Source: Sphingobacteriaceae bacterium GW460-11-11-14-LB5 (GTDB lineage Bacteria; Bacteroidota; Bacteroidia; Sphingobacteriales; Sphingobacteriaceae). Taken from it: a stretch of DNA of 64,000 nt. The notes below the pieces were generated by a model that did not search any database, was not told the DNA's origin, and saw only the letters and a program-made list of their open reading frames with translations. Positions 1-6,558 of the stretch are shown here, piece by piece. How positions within the stretch are numbered: the first letter of the stretch is position 1; each line of letters begins with the position of its first letter. Both the position numbers and the translations under genes were made by a program. The stretch is taken from NCBI GenBank assembly GCA_002151545.1, contig CP021237.1:4588001-4652000 (forward strand), given 5' to 3'.

Positions 1-1
1 A

Positions 2-916
2 AAAGATGATGTTGAATTGGTTGACGGCATTTATGGTAAGATAGATAAGGATTTATATACCGATGGTCTGGTTGCTCCTGTGTTTTTTGGTAGTGCGATC
101 AATAATTTTGGGATAAAAGAGCTTTTAGATACGTTTATTGATATCGCTCCAAGTCCCAGACACAGGGAAGCTGAAGAACGTGATGTATTGGTGGAAGAGA
201 AAAATTTCAGCGGATTTGTGTTTAAAATCCACGCGAACTTAGATCCGAAACACCGCGACAGAATTGCCTTTTTAAGAATCTGTTCAGGTAAATTTGAACG
301 CAATAAATTCTATTACCATACCCGTCAGGATAAGAAATTAAAGTTCTCTAACCCGATGGATTTTATGGCGAACGAAAAAAGTATTGTGGAAGAGGCCTGG
401 CCGGGCGACGTAGTGGGCTTATACGATAGCGGTAACTTTAAAATCGGTGATACTTTAACCGAAGGCGAAAAACTGCAGTTTAAGGGAATTCCTAGTTTCT
501 CTCCTTCAATTTTTAAAGAGGTGGAAAACATGGACCCCATGCGTACTAAACAGCTGGAAAAAGGTATTGAACAATTAACCGATGAAGGTGTGGCACAGTT
601 ATTCGTGATGCAACCCGGAAACAGAAAAGTGATTGGTGCCGTTGGTGAACTTCAGTTCGAGGTAATTAATTTCAGGTTAGAGCATGAGTATGGTGCAAAA
701 TGTCGTTTCCGTACGCTGAGTTATACCCGATCGAGCTGGGTAACTTCTACCGACAGAAAGAAACTGGATGAATTTGTAAAACGTAAACAACAGCACATCG
801 GCTTCGATAAAGAAGCTAATCCGGTTTATCTGGCAGATAGTGAATACATGATTAATTTAACGAAACAGGATTATCCTGATATTGAGTTCCATAAAACCAG
901 TGAGTTTAAGAGTTAA
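2..916 (+). CDS. prfC: Peptide chain release factor 3 (C-terminal part)
   Basis: The reading frame is open from base 2 and the true start lies before the window, so 304 residues of a protein usually about 530 long are present. Seen: the end of the GTPase domain (GSAINNFGIKELLDTF), then the domain II/III region with the family-typical stretches ENMDPMRTKQLEKG and VGAVGELQFEV-like text (IGAVGELQFEVINFRL). RF3 is a translational GTPase that recycles RF1/RF2 from the ribosome after termination. A TTG at 17 is in frame but is not a credible start, because homology to RF3 continues upstream of it. The nucleotide-binding G motifs are outside the window. The call is firm from the C-terminal domains. 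Confidence 0.93.
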   Translation, partial: KDDVELVDGIYGKIDKDLYTDGLVAPVFFGSAINNFGIKELLDTFIDIAPSPRHREAEERDVLVEEKNFSGFVFKIHANLDPKHRDRIAFLRICSGKFERNKFYYHTRQDKKLKFSNPMDFMANEKSIVEEAWPGDVVGLYDSGNFKIGDTLTEGEKLQFKGIPSFSPSIFKEVENMDPMRTKQLEKGIEQLTDEGVAQLFVMQPGNRKVIGAVGELQFEVINFRLEHEYGAKCRFRTLSYTRSSWVTSTDRKKLDEFVKRKQQHIGFDKEANPVYLADSEYMINLTKQDYPDIEFHKTSEFKS

Positions 917-969
917 ATTGAATAAGAGAATGATTGAATGAGAGATTCAATCATTCCCTTATTCAATCC

Positions 970-2502
970 TTATTTCCTCCCGCTCATATCCCAAACTTTA
1001 AGCTTATTTAATACCGCTTTACCACCGTTGGAAAAAGCAGCTAAACCCGTGGCTTTTTCATCGGGAAAAATCATCGTGCTAATTACCTTTTCGCCAGCAT
1101 TTCCGAAAACTTCTAACGAAGATTTATCAAACAGCACCTGAAGTTTAATTTTACCATTTACCGAATTTACGGCTGCAGTTTGAATGATGTTCTTATCATT
1201 TTTAATCCCTTTCTCTGAACGTGTGCAATCAACATAAAGTTGTTTTTTAATAGCATCATAGCCAACTTCTACTTCCTTAACAACATTTCCTTTCTCATCT
1301 TTTAGCTGAGCAAGTTTAAAACCTATTTTTTCAGCATCGCTGACAGAAAATTCGGCATCAATCCAATAGGAATTTTGGCTGGTGCCTAAGTCGATATGCT
1401 GATCGATAATAAGGTTTTGCCTGGTGATTACTTTACCACCTGAATGTTTTTTCATGTTATCACCAATTAAGCTAGCAGGCTGCTGAAACAAGCGAATTCC
1501 TTCGGGTGTAGTTTTTAAGGCTAAATCTCTCGGGATAGACATCTGTCCTTTCCATGGGAATGTTTCTTTACCGCCGGGCTGTAACCAGCCCAATAAAATT
1601 CTTTGGCGTTTTGGTGCATCGTTCCAGGGAATGGCCGCATAAAAAGAATCACCCTCATCCACCAACAAGGTTAATTTTCCATCATTATCGTTTTTAAAGG
1701 TCTTGCCATCAAAATCGCCGACAAAATATTGCATTGTTGGTCCTTTTGGCCCGAACAATGAAATGGCCAACACCCATTTAGTATTGTCTTTATTTCCATC
1801 AACAGCCAGAGGAATAATAAAAGGACATTCCCAGCCACTCCCCTGATTACCTTGTTTCCCAAAATCGCTCAGCATGGTCCAGTCTTTTAAGTTTTTTGAG
1901 CCATAAAACCTTGCCTGATGCTCATCTACCATCGCAACAGTCATGATCCATTGCTGAGTGCTTTCATGCCACCAGACATTAGGATCCCTGAAATCTTTTT
2001 TGTTTAAATCGATGATGGGATTTTTCGCATAATTGGTAAAGCTTAATCCGCCATCGTTGCTATAGGCCATGTACTGCGATTCGTTGCGCTGCTTCGGAAG
2101 ATCTGCGGTATAAAAAGCGACAACCGGCGCTTTTCCCTTTCCCAATCCGCTTACATTGCGCTTATCCAGCACAGCCGAACCCGAAAAAATCATGGTAGTC
2201 GTATCTTTTGTTATTTTTTCGGGAATAGCAACCGGAAGATGTTTCCAGTTCACCAGATCTTTACTGGTGGCATGGCCCCAGCTCATGTGCCCCCATTTAT
2301 TTTCGAATGGGTTGTACTGATAATAAAGATGAAATTCACCATTCAGATAAATTAACCCGTTTGGGTCATTTAACCAATTTGATGGTGCTGTAAAATGATA
2401 AGTCGGCCTCCATTGAGGCGTAGGCTGTTGAGCGAAAGTACTTATCGAACAGCACATTAAAAAAGCGAGAATATATTTGGTCTTGAACATAATTGAATTC
2501 AA
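970..2502 (-). CDS. Secreted glycoside hydrolase family 32 (fructanase/levanase-like)
   Basis: 510 residues with an N-terminal signal peptide ending near STFAQQ (about residue 25). The GH32 five-bladed propeller is visible from its catalytic landmarks: WLNDPNG with the nucleophile Asp at about residue 46, FRDPN (transition-state Asp about 173) and the acid/base Glu in GWECP (about 225). A C-terminal beta-sandwich follows. Known for the family: hydrolysis of beta-fructosides such as levan, inulin or sucrose. Inferred: export to the periplasm or cell surface. It lies 35 bp downstream of the WYL regulator on the same strand and may share its transcript, but no fructan SusCD pair is adjacent, so the exact substrate is open. 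Met5 is an alternative start. Confidence 0.9.
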   Translation of the reverse strand: MNSIMFKTKYILAFLMCCSISTFAQQPTPQWRPTYHFTAPSNWLNDPNGLIYLNGEFHLYYQYNPFENKWGHMSWGHATSKDLVNWKHLPVAIPEKITKDTTTMIFSGSAVLDKRNVSGLGKGKAPVVAFYTADLPKQRNESQYMAYSNDGGLSFTNYAKNPIIDLNKKDFRDPNVWWHESTQQWIMTVAMVDEHQARFYGSKNLKDWTMLSDFGKQGNQGSGWECPFIIPLAVDGNKDNTKWVLAISLFGPKGPTMQYFVGDFDGKTFKNDNDGKLTLLVDEGDSFYAAIPWNDAPKRQRILLGWLQPGGKETFPWKGQMSIPRDLALKTTPEGIRLFQQPASLIGDNMKKHSGGKVITRQNLIIDQHIDLGTSQNSYWIDAEFSVSDAEKIGFKLAQLKDEKGNVVKEVEVGYDAIKKQLYVDCTRSEKGIKNDKNIIQTAAVNSVNGKIKLQVLFDKSSLEVFGNAGEKVISTMIFPDEKATGLAAFSNGGKAVLNKLKVWDMSGRK

Positions 2503-2537
2503 ATTACAAATAAGAATTCAATTACTAAAACGTTTAA

Positions 2538-3587
2538 CTAGTTTCCTGAGCGCTTTACAAAATTTTCTTCATCAACGCTATTGTATTGCTGATGCGTTTG
2601 TGCTAAACGCCTTTTAATTTTTGAGATTAGCAATCGTGGCGAAAGTACTTTAACACACTCTCCAAAGCCTAAAATTTCGCGTTCCAGTTCATAATTCAAC
2701 ACCACATCGATCCTGAAAGTGGTAGTTTTCTCATTTTTGCTCAATACCACTTGTGATTGATGCATAGGTTTCGTTAGCACATAAGGCGCATGATCGTTGG
2801 TAAACTCGAGGATTACTTTTTGCGCACGATCGCGTTCGTTTTTCGTTACACCAATCAGATCTTCATAATACCGATCGAAATCTACCCCTTGGTAGGCAAC
2901 AAACGTTTCGTTGGGCAATTCCTGAAATTCTATAATCCGATCTAATGCCAGGTTTAATATTCCTGGCCGTTTTTTAGCCTTGCAGATTAAAAACCACCTG
3001 TTGCGATATTCTTTTAACAGATAGGGATAATAAATCCCTTGCTGCGATTGTTGCGCTTTGAAAGATTTATATTCAATCAATAGCGATTGTTTGTTCAAAA
3101 CAGCCTGGTACAATGGTGGGATACACTCTAAACCTTTAACCAGCTTATTGCTTTCCAATTGGATATTATTGCCACTCTGTTTGGTCGATTTGTAAAGGTT
3201 ATTTTCTAAGCGGGCAATCATATCGCTCATTTCGTCGAAATAATTAAAGGCATTAAACTGCTTGAGTACGCCAACAATTTCCTTCATTTTATCTACATCG
3301 GCATTATTAATCGGGGCTTTTGTAATACTGAAAGCTGGGTCTTCGTAAGCATAAAAGCGTTTATCTTTTACCACAATTGGCGCATTGTAGCCCAATTTGT
3401 CGCTCCGCATCAGTTGGATGTCTGCCTGAATGGTCCGCTTGCTTACACCCGTGGTAATTCCTTCCAGTTCGTACAGCGTTGCCGATACCTTTTCGATAAT
3501 ATCCTCTAATGTCCATTTACGGAAACGATTCTTCAAACAATCGTCGATGGTTTTGTACCGGATGAGCGCTAATTTATTTACGGCCAT
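2538..3587 (-). CDS. WYL-domain transcriptional regulator (HTH-WYL)
   Basis: 349 residues. The N-terminal region (about 1-70, containing ITTGVSKRTIQADIQLMRSD) resembles the winged-helix HTH of the DeoR/YafY group. The middle contains a WYL-type core around RNRWFLICKAKK (near residue 195), followed by the C-terminal extension ending in ISKIKRRL. WYL domains are known as ligand-sensing modules, often in regulators of defence and stress systems, and are thought to bind nucleotides or nucleic acid. The gene is divergent from the RNA-repair leader and operon (3.8-9.05 kb), and palindromes of the TTGCGCAA type sit between the two. Inference: it autoregulates and controls the RNA-repair operon. A start upstream of Met at 3587 is not supported. 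Confidence 0.85.
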   Translation of the reverse strand: MAVNKLALIRYKTIDDCLKNRFRKWTLEDIIEKVSATLYELEGITTGVSKRTIQADIQLMRSDKLGYNAPIVVKDKRFYAYEDPAFSITKAPINNADVDKMKEIVGVLKQFNAFNYFDEMSDMIARLENNLYKSTKQSGNNIQLESNKLVKGLECIPPLYQAVLNKQSLLIEYKSFKAQQSQQGIYYPYLLKEYRNRWFLICKAKKRPGILNLALDRIIEFQELPNETFVAYQGVDFDRYYEDLIGVTKNERDRAQKVILEFTNDHAPYVLTKPMHQSQVVLSKNEKTTTFRIDVVLNYELEREILGFGECVKVLSPRLLISKIKRRLAQTHQQYNSVDEENFVKRSGN

Positions 3588-3636
3588 TTTTAATCAATTT
3601 GAGTTTCAGGGTAAATTCTGATCATTAAAGCTGAAC

Positions 3637-3669
3637 TAAATATAAGAAAGTGTTTATCATCTACGCAAT
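3637..3669 (-). promoter_or_regulatory. Candidate promoter of the WYL regulator gene
   Basis: Read on the minus strand, TATATTTA (3637-3644; 7 of 8 to the Bacteroidota -7 consensus TAnnTTTG) follows ATTG (3666-3669) at a 21-base gap. The 14-bp palindrome at 3671-3684 lies immediately upstream. Position about 50 bp before the regulator's ATG is reasonable. Found by eye; AT-rich DNA gives such matches by chance. Confidence 0.35.
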
Positions 3670-3670
3670 A

Positions 3671-3684
3671 CAATTGCGCAATTG
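3671..3684. promoter_or_regulatory. Perfect 14-bp palindrome, candidate operator
   Basis: CAATTGCGCAATTG is its own reverse complement over 14 bases. A close half-match (CTGCGCAA followed by ATTGG) recurs at 3773-3785, and the core TTGCGCAA recurs inside another palindrome at 4322-4331. Placement between the divergent WYL gene and the RNA-repair leader makes it a good candidate binding site for the WYL regulator. This is inference from position and symmetry. Confidence 0.5.
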
Positions 3685-3772
3685 GAGAATAAAAACGAGT
3701 ATTTAAACGGAAAACAAAATTTAATAAACTAACAATCAACACATTAATGATATTACATGAAAATAATTTATA

Positions 3773-3810
3773 CTGCGCAAATTGGTCGCGTAGTGGTAGT
3801 GGCATCTTTG
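3773..3810 (+). promoter_or_regulatory. Candidate promoter with operator half-site for the RNA-repair leader
   Basis: ATTG (3781-3784), an 18-base gap, then CATCTTTG (3803-3810, 7 of 8 to TAnnTTTG) fit the Bacteroidota promoter layout on the plus strand. The CTGCGCAA-ATTGG operator-like sequence (3773-3785) overlaps the -33 element, which would suit repression. Transcription would start near 3817, upstream of the folded element and tRNA-like units. Much of the same stretch (TAGTGGTAG, TTTGTAA) also looks like D-loop and anticodon-loop fragments of a decayed tRNA, so the reading as a promoter is tentative. Confidence 0.35.
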
Positions 3811-3858
3811 TAATGTCGCCAGTCGATAATGTTCTTTGATAAATATTAATAATAGCAA

Positions 3859-3989
3859 TCTGATTTGTAAAAGGCAGTTCTCTGTTTTAAAATAATACGC
3901 GCTCTCCGTTAGCTTGTGCCAATTTACTGGCCTAGCCAGAAGCCCCTGTTCCCGATTGGTGGAACAGGGTAATGTAAGTGCAAATCAGA
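3859..3989 (+). ncRNA. Structured RNA element in the RNA-repair leader
   Basis: A long-range helix closes this element: TCTGATTTGTA at 3859-3869 pairs with TGCAAATCAGA at 3979-3989 (10 Watson-Crick pairs plus one G-U). Inside it sit two local hairpins, CTGGC-CTA-GCCAG at 3927-3939 and the 9-bp CCCTGTTCC / GGAACAGGG hairpin at 3944-3969 with an 8-base loop. A short GGCA/TGCC pairing (3873-3876 with 3917-3920) is also possible. The helix end is rich in tRNA-like text (GATTTGTAA). No coding potential is seen. It could be a separate small RNA, a Y-RNA-like scaffold or a cis-regulatory fold of the downstream operon. Its identity is unknown to me. Confidence 0.5.
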
Positions 3990-4058
3990 CCAAATAAAGA
4001 AATTCTGATGAATAATCGGAATGGCAATACTAAATAAAACTGATCCAATGTTGTGGGT

Positions 4059-4169
4059 TTCGGAATAGCCCCAAAGTATTCGGGCAATATGCGTAGAATA
4101 TGCTGATCAGGATTATGATAGACTGTCTAAACACGTTGTGTGTCGTGGGTTCGAATCCCACTTCCGAGC
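4059..4169 (+). ncRNA. tRNA-like element A (long insert between D and T arms)
   Basis: Seen: a 7-bp acceptor helix, TTCGGAA (4059-4065) with TTCCGAG (4162-4168), one pair being T-G; TA at the position of U8-A9; a perfect D stem GCCC (4068-4071) with GGGC (4082-4085); and a canonical T arm GTGGG-TTCGAAT-CCCAC (4145-4161). The D loop lacks the usual GG and 59 bases separate the D and T arms, far more than an anticodon arm plus a normal variable loop. No CCA follows (the sequence reads GCA). So it is a tRNA-like molecule rather than a decoding tRNA. Its 3' acceptor strand also pairs perfectly with element B. Confidence 0.7.
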
Positions 4170-4171
4170 AA

Positions 4172-4233
4172 TCGGAATAATTCAGGGGTAGAATAACAAC
4201 AAATCATGCAGGTTCGAATCCTGCTTCCAACCA
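4172..4233 (+). ncRNA. tRNA-like element B lacking an anticodon arm, ends in CCA
   Basis: Seen: acceptor strand TCGGAA (4172-4177), TA as in U8-A9, a perfect D arm ATTC-AGGGGTA-GAAT (4180-4194), only 13 bases (4195-4207) where an anticodon arm and variable loop should be, then a canonical T arm GCAGG-TTCGAAT-CCTGC (4208-4224), TTCCAA and CCA (4231-4233). Direct acceptor pairing has one C-A mismatch. About 62 bases long, it cannot decode. This matches what has been described as a novel tRNA-like RNA linked to SPFH/Band-7 proteins in RNA-repair loci. The encoded CCA suggests recognition by tRNA-binding proteins. Confidence 0.7.
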
Positions 4234-4237
4234 TCAC

Positions 4238-4313
4238 TTGGAATAGCAAAATGGTAATGCAATGGATTAGGGTTCCATCTTAAAAGAAGGGCAACTTTTC
4301 AAACCGCCCACCA
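4238..4313 (+). ncRNA. tRNA-like element C (intact D and anticodon arms, degenerate 3' half)
   Basis: Seen: TTGGAA (4238-4243), TA, a D arm with GCA/TGC stem (4246-4260) whose loop contains TGGTA, and a perfect anticodon arm ATGGA-TTAGGGT-TCCAT (4262-4278) with U33 and G37, giving anticodon AGG. The 3' half is abnormal: GGGC (4289-4292) can pair with GCCC (4306-4309) around a loop holding TTCAAAC, followed directly by ACCA (4310-4313). The 5' acceptor strand finds no partner in its own 3' end but pairs perfectly with TTCCAA of element B. AGG is an unusual bacterial anticodon, supporting a non-decoding role or decay. Confidence 0.6.
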
Positions 4314-4321
4314 AAACCAGC

Positions 4322-4331
4322 GTTGCGCAAC
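4322..4331. promoter_or_regulatory. Palindrome GTTGCGCAAC, third TTGCGCAA copy
   Basis: A perfect 10-bp palindrome just after the ACCA end of tRNA-like element C. It shares the TTGCGCAA core with 3674-3681 and nearly with 3773-3780. It could be a further operator for the WYL regulator or simply a small hairpin in the leader. Confidence 0.35.
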
Positions 4332-4345
4332 CGCATTTGGCTTCA

Positions 4346-4361
4346 GGATTTTTCGAAATCC
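4346..4361 (+). ncRNA. UUCG-tetraloop hairpin in the operon leader
   Basis: GGATTT-TTCG-AAATCC forms a perfect 6-bp stem with a UUCG loop. The text TTCGAAAT also resembles a T loop, so this may be the remnant of another tRNA-like unit. The rest of 4362-4636 shows no gene; it ends with a GGGGAGG-containing stretch just before the Band-7 start codon. Confidence 0.4.
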
Positions 4362-4636
4362 AACAAGCAAATCTGTGTTTTGTTCAGCAAGGATCAGTGC
4401 AGCAAGAAAAGATTTAAAAATCAAATGAGTTAAAACGAAAAGGCAAAATGCTTCATGAGCTTAGGCCTGAGTAGAAAAACAAAGTTTCATTTTTAAACAA
4501 ACTTGACAAACTTTTACTTCCGCAGAAAACAGGTAAATGTTCTTCCGCAACGCTTTTAAAAGAATAAAATAAATTAACAATACTCATTTAAGTCCTTCCA
4601 TTAGGGGAGGATTTAGGTGGGCTAACTCCAGAAAAC

Positions 4637-5734
4637 ATGAAAAGAGTAACCATTAACACCAATTATGTTGGATTGGTGTTTAAAAAAGGAAAATTAAAAA
4701 ACGTTTTAACCGCAGGAACTTATTGGTTAGGTTTCGGTGAAAACATTACTTTGTACGACATGGCCAAAGAGTATTATTACTCGGTAGCTGAATTAGATAT
4801 CTTGTTGGAAAACATAGATTTTGTGAATTTGATTCACTTGGTAAGTGTGGCCGATAATGAATTGGCTTTGGTTTATCAAAACAAAAACTTCAAGAATGTT
4901 TTAACCGCTGGCAGACATGCCATCTGGAAAGGTTTATCGACTTATGATTTTATTAAAGTAAATATCAGCAATATCAAAATCGATGAAACCATTGACAAAA
5001 ATTTGTTGGAGAAAGCACCATTAGTGAATTACATCAGGGCTTACAAAGTAGAGTCATTCGAAAAAGCCTTGTTATTTATCGATGGTAAATTTGAAAACGT
5101 ATTGGAAGCTGGAAACTACGTTTACTGGAAAAACAGTACCACCGTTCAGGTTTTAAAAACCGATATGAGGCAATTGAATATGGAGATTATCGGACAAGAA
5201 ATCTTAACTAAAGATAAAGCACAATTGAGGGTAAACTTCAGTATTCAATATAAAGTTGATGACATCATCAAAGCCTTATTGGAGAACAAGGAATTTGAAA
5301 AACAATTATACATCACCATGCAATTGGCATTAAGAGAATCTATTGGCTTAATGACTTTTGACGAATTGATGGAAAGCAAGGAAAAAATTGCTGAAATGGT
5401 AATGGCCATCACTTTAGATAAGGTTGAAAATTTGGGTGTAAAATTAACCAACTGTGGTGTTAAAGACATCGTTTTACCAGGTGACGTTAAGGAAATTATG
5501 AACCAGGTTTTAGTTGCCGAAAAAAGAGCGCAAGCCAATATCATTACCCGAAGAGAAGAAACGGCCTCGACCAGAAGTTTGTTGAATACCGCCAAATTAA
5601 TGGAAGATAACAGCATGTTGTATAAGTTGAAAGAGATGGAATACGTAGAGAAAATCGCTGAGAAAATCAACAACATCAGCTTATCGGGCAGTGGACAAAT
5701 TGTAGATCAATTGAAGCAGATCTTCGTAAAATAA
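4637..5734 (+). CDS. SPFH/Band-7 (slipin-like) protein with three N-terminal repeats
   Basis: 365 residues. The SPFH/Band-7 core runs from about 170 to 300 (TDMRQLNMEIIGQEILTKD onward, including LRVNFSIQYKVDD), then a charged, probably coiled-coil tail (AEKRAQANIITRREETAS). Unlike membrane slipins, no N-terminal transmembrane helix is visible. Instead the first 166 residues hold three copies of a unit of about 23 residues with consensus LVFxxGKxxNVLxAGxYxxW (11-33, 76-98, 144-166). It is the first gene of the rlaP-rlaP-rtcB operon and directly follows the tRNA-like array. SPFH proteins oligomerise; the inferred role is a scaffold that holds the tRNA-like RNA or damaged tRNA for the repair enzymes. 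Confidence 0.85.
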   Translation: MKRVTINTNYVGLVFKKGKLKNVLTAGTYWLGFGENITLYDMAKEYYYSVAELDILLENIDFVNLIHLVSVADNELALVYQNKNFKNVLTAGRHAIWKGLSTYDFIKVNISNIKIDETIDKNLLEKAPLVNYIRAYKVESFEKALLFIDGKFENVLEAGNYVYWKNSTTVQVLKTDMRQLNMEIIGQEILTKDKAQLRVNFSIQYKVDDIIKALLENKEFEKQLYITMQLALRESIGLMTFDELMESKEKIAEMVMAITLDKVENLGVKLTNCGVKDIVLPGDVKEIMNQVLVAEKRAQANIITRREETASTRSLLNTAKLMEDNSMLYKLKEMEYVEKIAEKINNISLSGSGQIVDQLKQIFVK

Positions 5735-5784
5735 ATTAAATTTAGAAACCCCTCGGTTAGGTGAGTATTACCTACCGGGGATTA

Positions 5785-6558
5785 ATGAAGAATAAAATGA
5801 AAACCACAATAATAAACAGACTTACAGAAATAGAAAGATCAAATGATATCAAAATATTATTTGCATGTGAATCAGGTAGCAGGGGGTGGGAATTTCCCTC
5901 ACCGGATAGTGATTTCGATGTCCGCTTTATTTATGTGCGCCCGCTCAATTTTTATCTTTCTGTTCAGGATAAGGATGATCAATTGGGTTTTCCTATTAAT
6001 TATGAGCTGGATATTTACGGATGGGACATCAGGAAGGTGCTTAAATTGATACGGAAATCTAATACTACTCCTTTCGAATGGTTACAATCGCCAATCATTT
6101 ATAGTGAACTGGGTAATTTTAGAAATGATTTATGGACACTCTGTCAATCATACTTTTACAGAAAAACAAATATCAATCATTATTTAGGAATAGCACACAG
6201 CGCACTAGAAACGGTGGTAAATGAAGACGAAATTAAAATAAAGAAGCTTTTTTATGTACTTCGTCCTTTACTTTCGGCTAAATGGTGCTTGGAGAAAAAC
6301 ACGATAGCGCCGATGACCATCGGGCCGCTTTTAACATTAATGCCCGAGCATCTTCAAACATTGGTAAGGGATTTAATCATATTAAAATCGACCTCAGCAG
6401 AAGGTTTTATCATCAAGATAGCTCCTGAGTTGAGCAGATACATTGATGCTGAATTTAAAAACTGTACTGAAGGAGCCAAAGATTTACCAAAAGAAAGTTT
6501 TAATGCAGAAATGCTTGATACATTTTTTAGAGATACAATAACCCGTTATGACGATTAA
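5785..6558 (+). CDS. RlaP-type nucleotidyltransferase, first copy
   Basis: 257 residues from the ATG at 5785, which follows GGGG at 5777-5780; an in-frame GTG at 5761 would add eight residues and Met at 5797 is another option. Near the N-terminus the polymerase-beta nucleotidyltransferase signature is clear: G31-S32-R-G-W, then D43-x-D45 (PSPDSDFDVRFIY), the metal-binding pair. The helical remainder fits the RlaP family (RNA-repair-ligase-associated Pol-beta-like). Known: such enzymes sit beside RtcB and other RNA ligases and are thought to add or protect nucleotides at broken RNA ends. Starts 50 bp after the Band-7 gene and overlaps the second copy by 11 bp. Confidence 0.82.
   Translation: MKNKMKTTIINRLTEIERSNDIKILFACESGSRGWEFPSPDSDFDVRFIYVRPLNFYLSVQDKDDQLGFPINYELDIYGWDIRKVLKLIRKSNTTPFEWLQSPIIYSELGNFRNDLWTLCQSYFYRKTNINHYLGIAHSALETVVNEDEIKIKKLFYVLRPLLSAKWCLEKNTIAPMTIGPLLTLMPEHLQTLVRDLIILKSTSAEGFIIKIAPELSRYIDAEFKNCTEGAKDLPKESFNAEMLDTFFRDTITRYDD

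Noticed and set aside
3590..3805. 71-codon minus-strand frame upstream of the WYL gene
   Set aside because: Covers the palindrome and promoter candidates; the product has no recognisable features.
4059..4313. Canonical decoding tRNA genes in the leader
   Set aside because: Although T arms and D arms are well formed, A has a 59-base insert, B lacks an anticodon arm and C lacks a matching acceptor strand. They are reported as tRNA-like RNAs instead.
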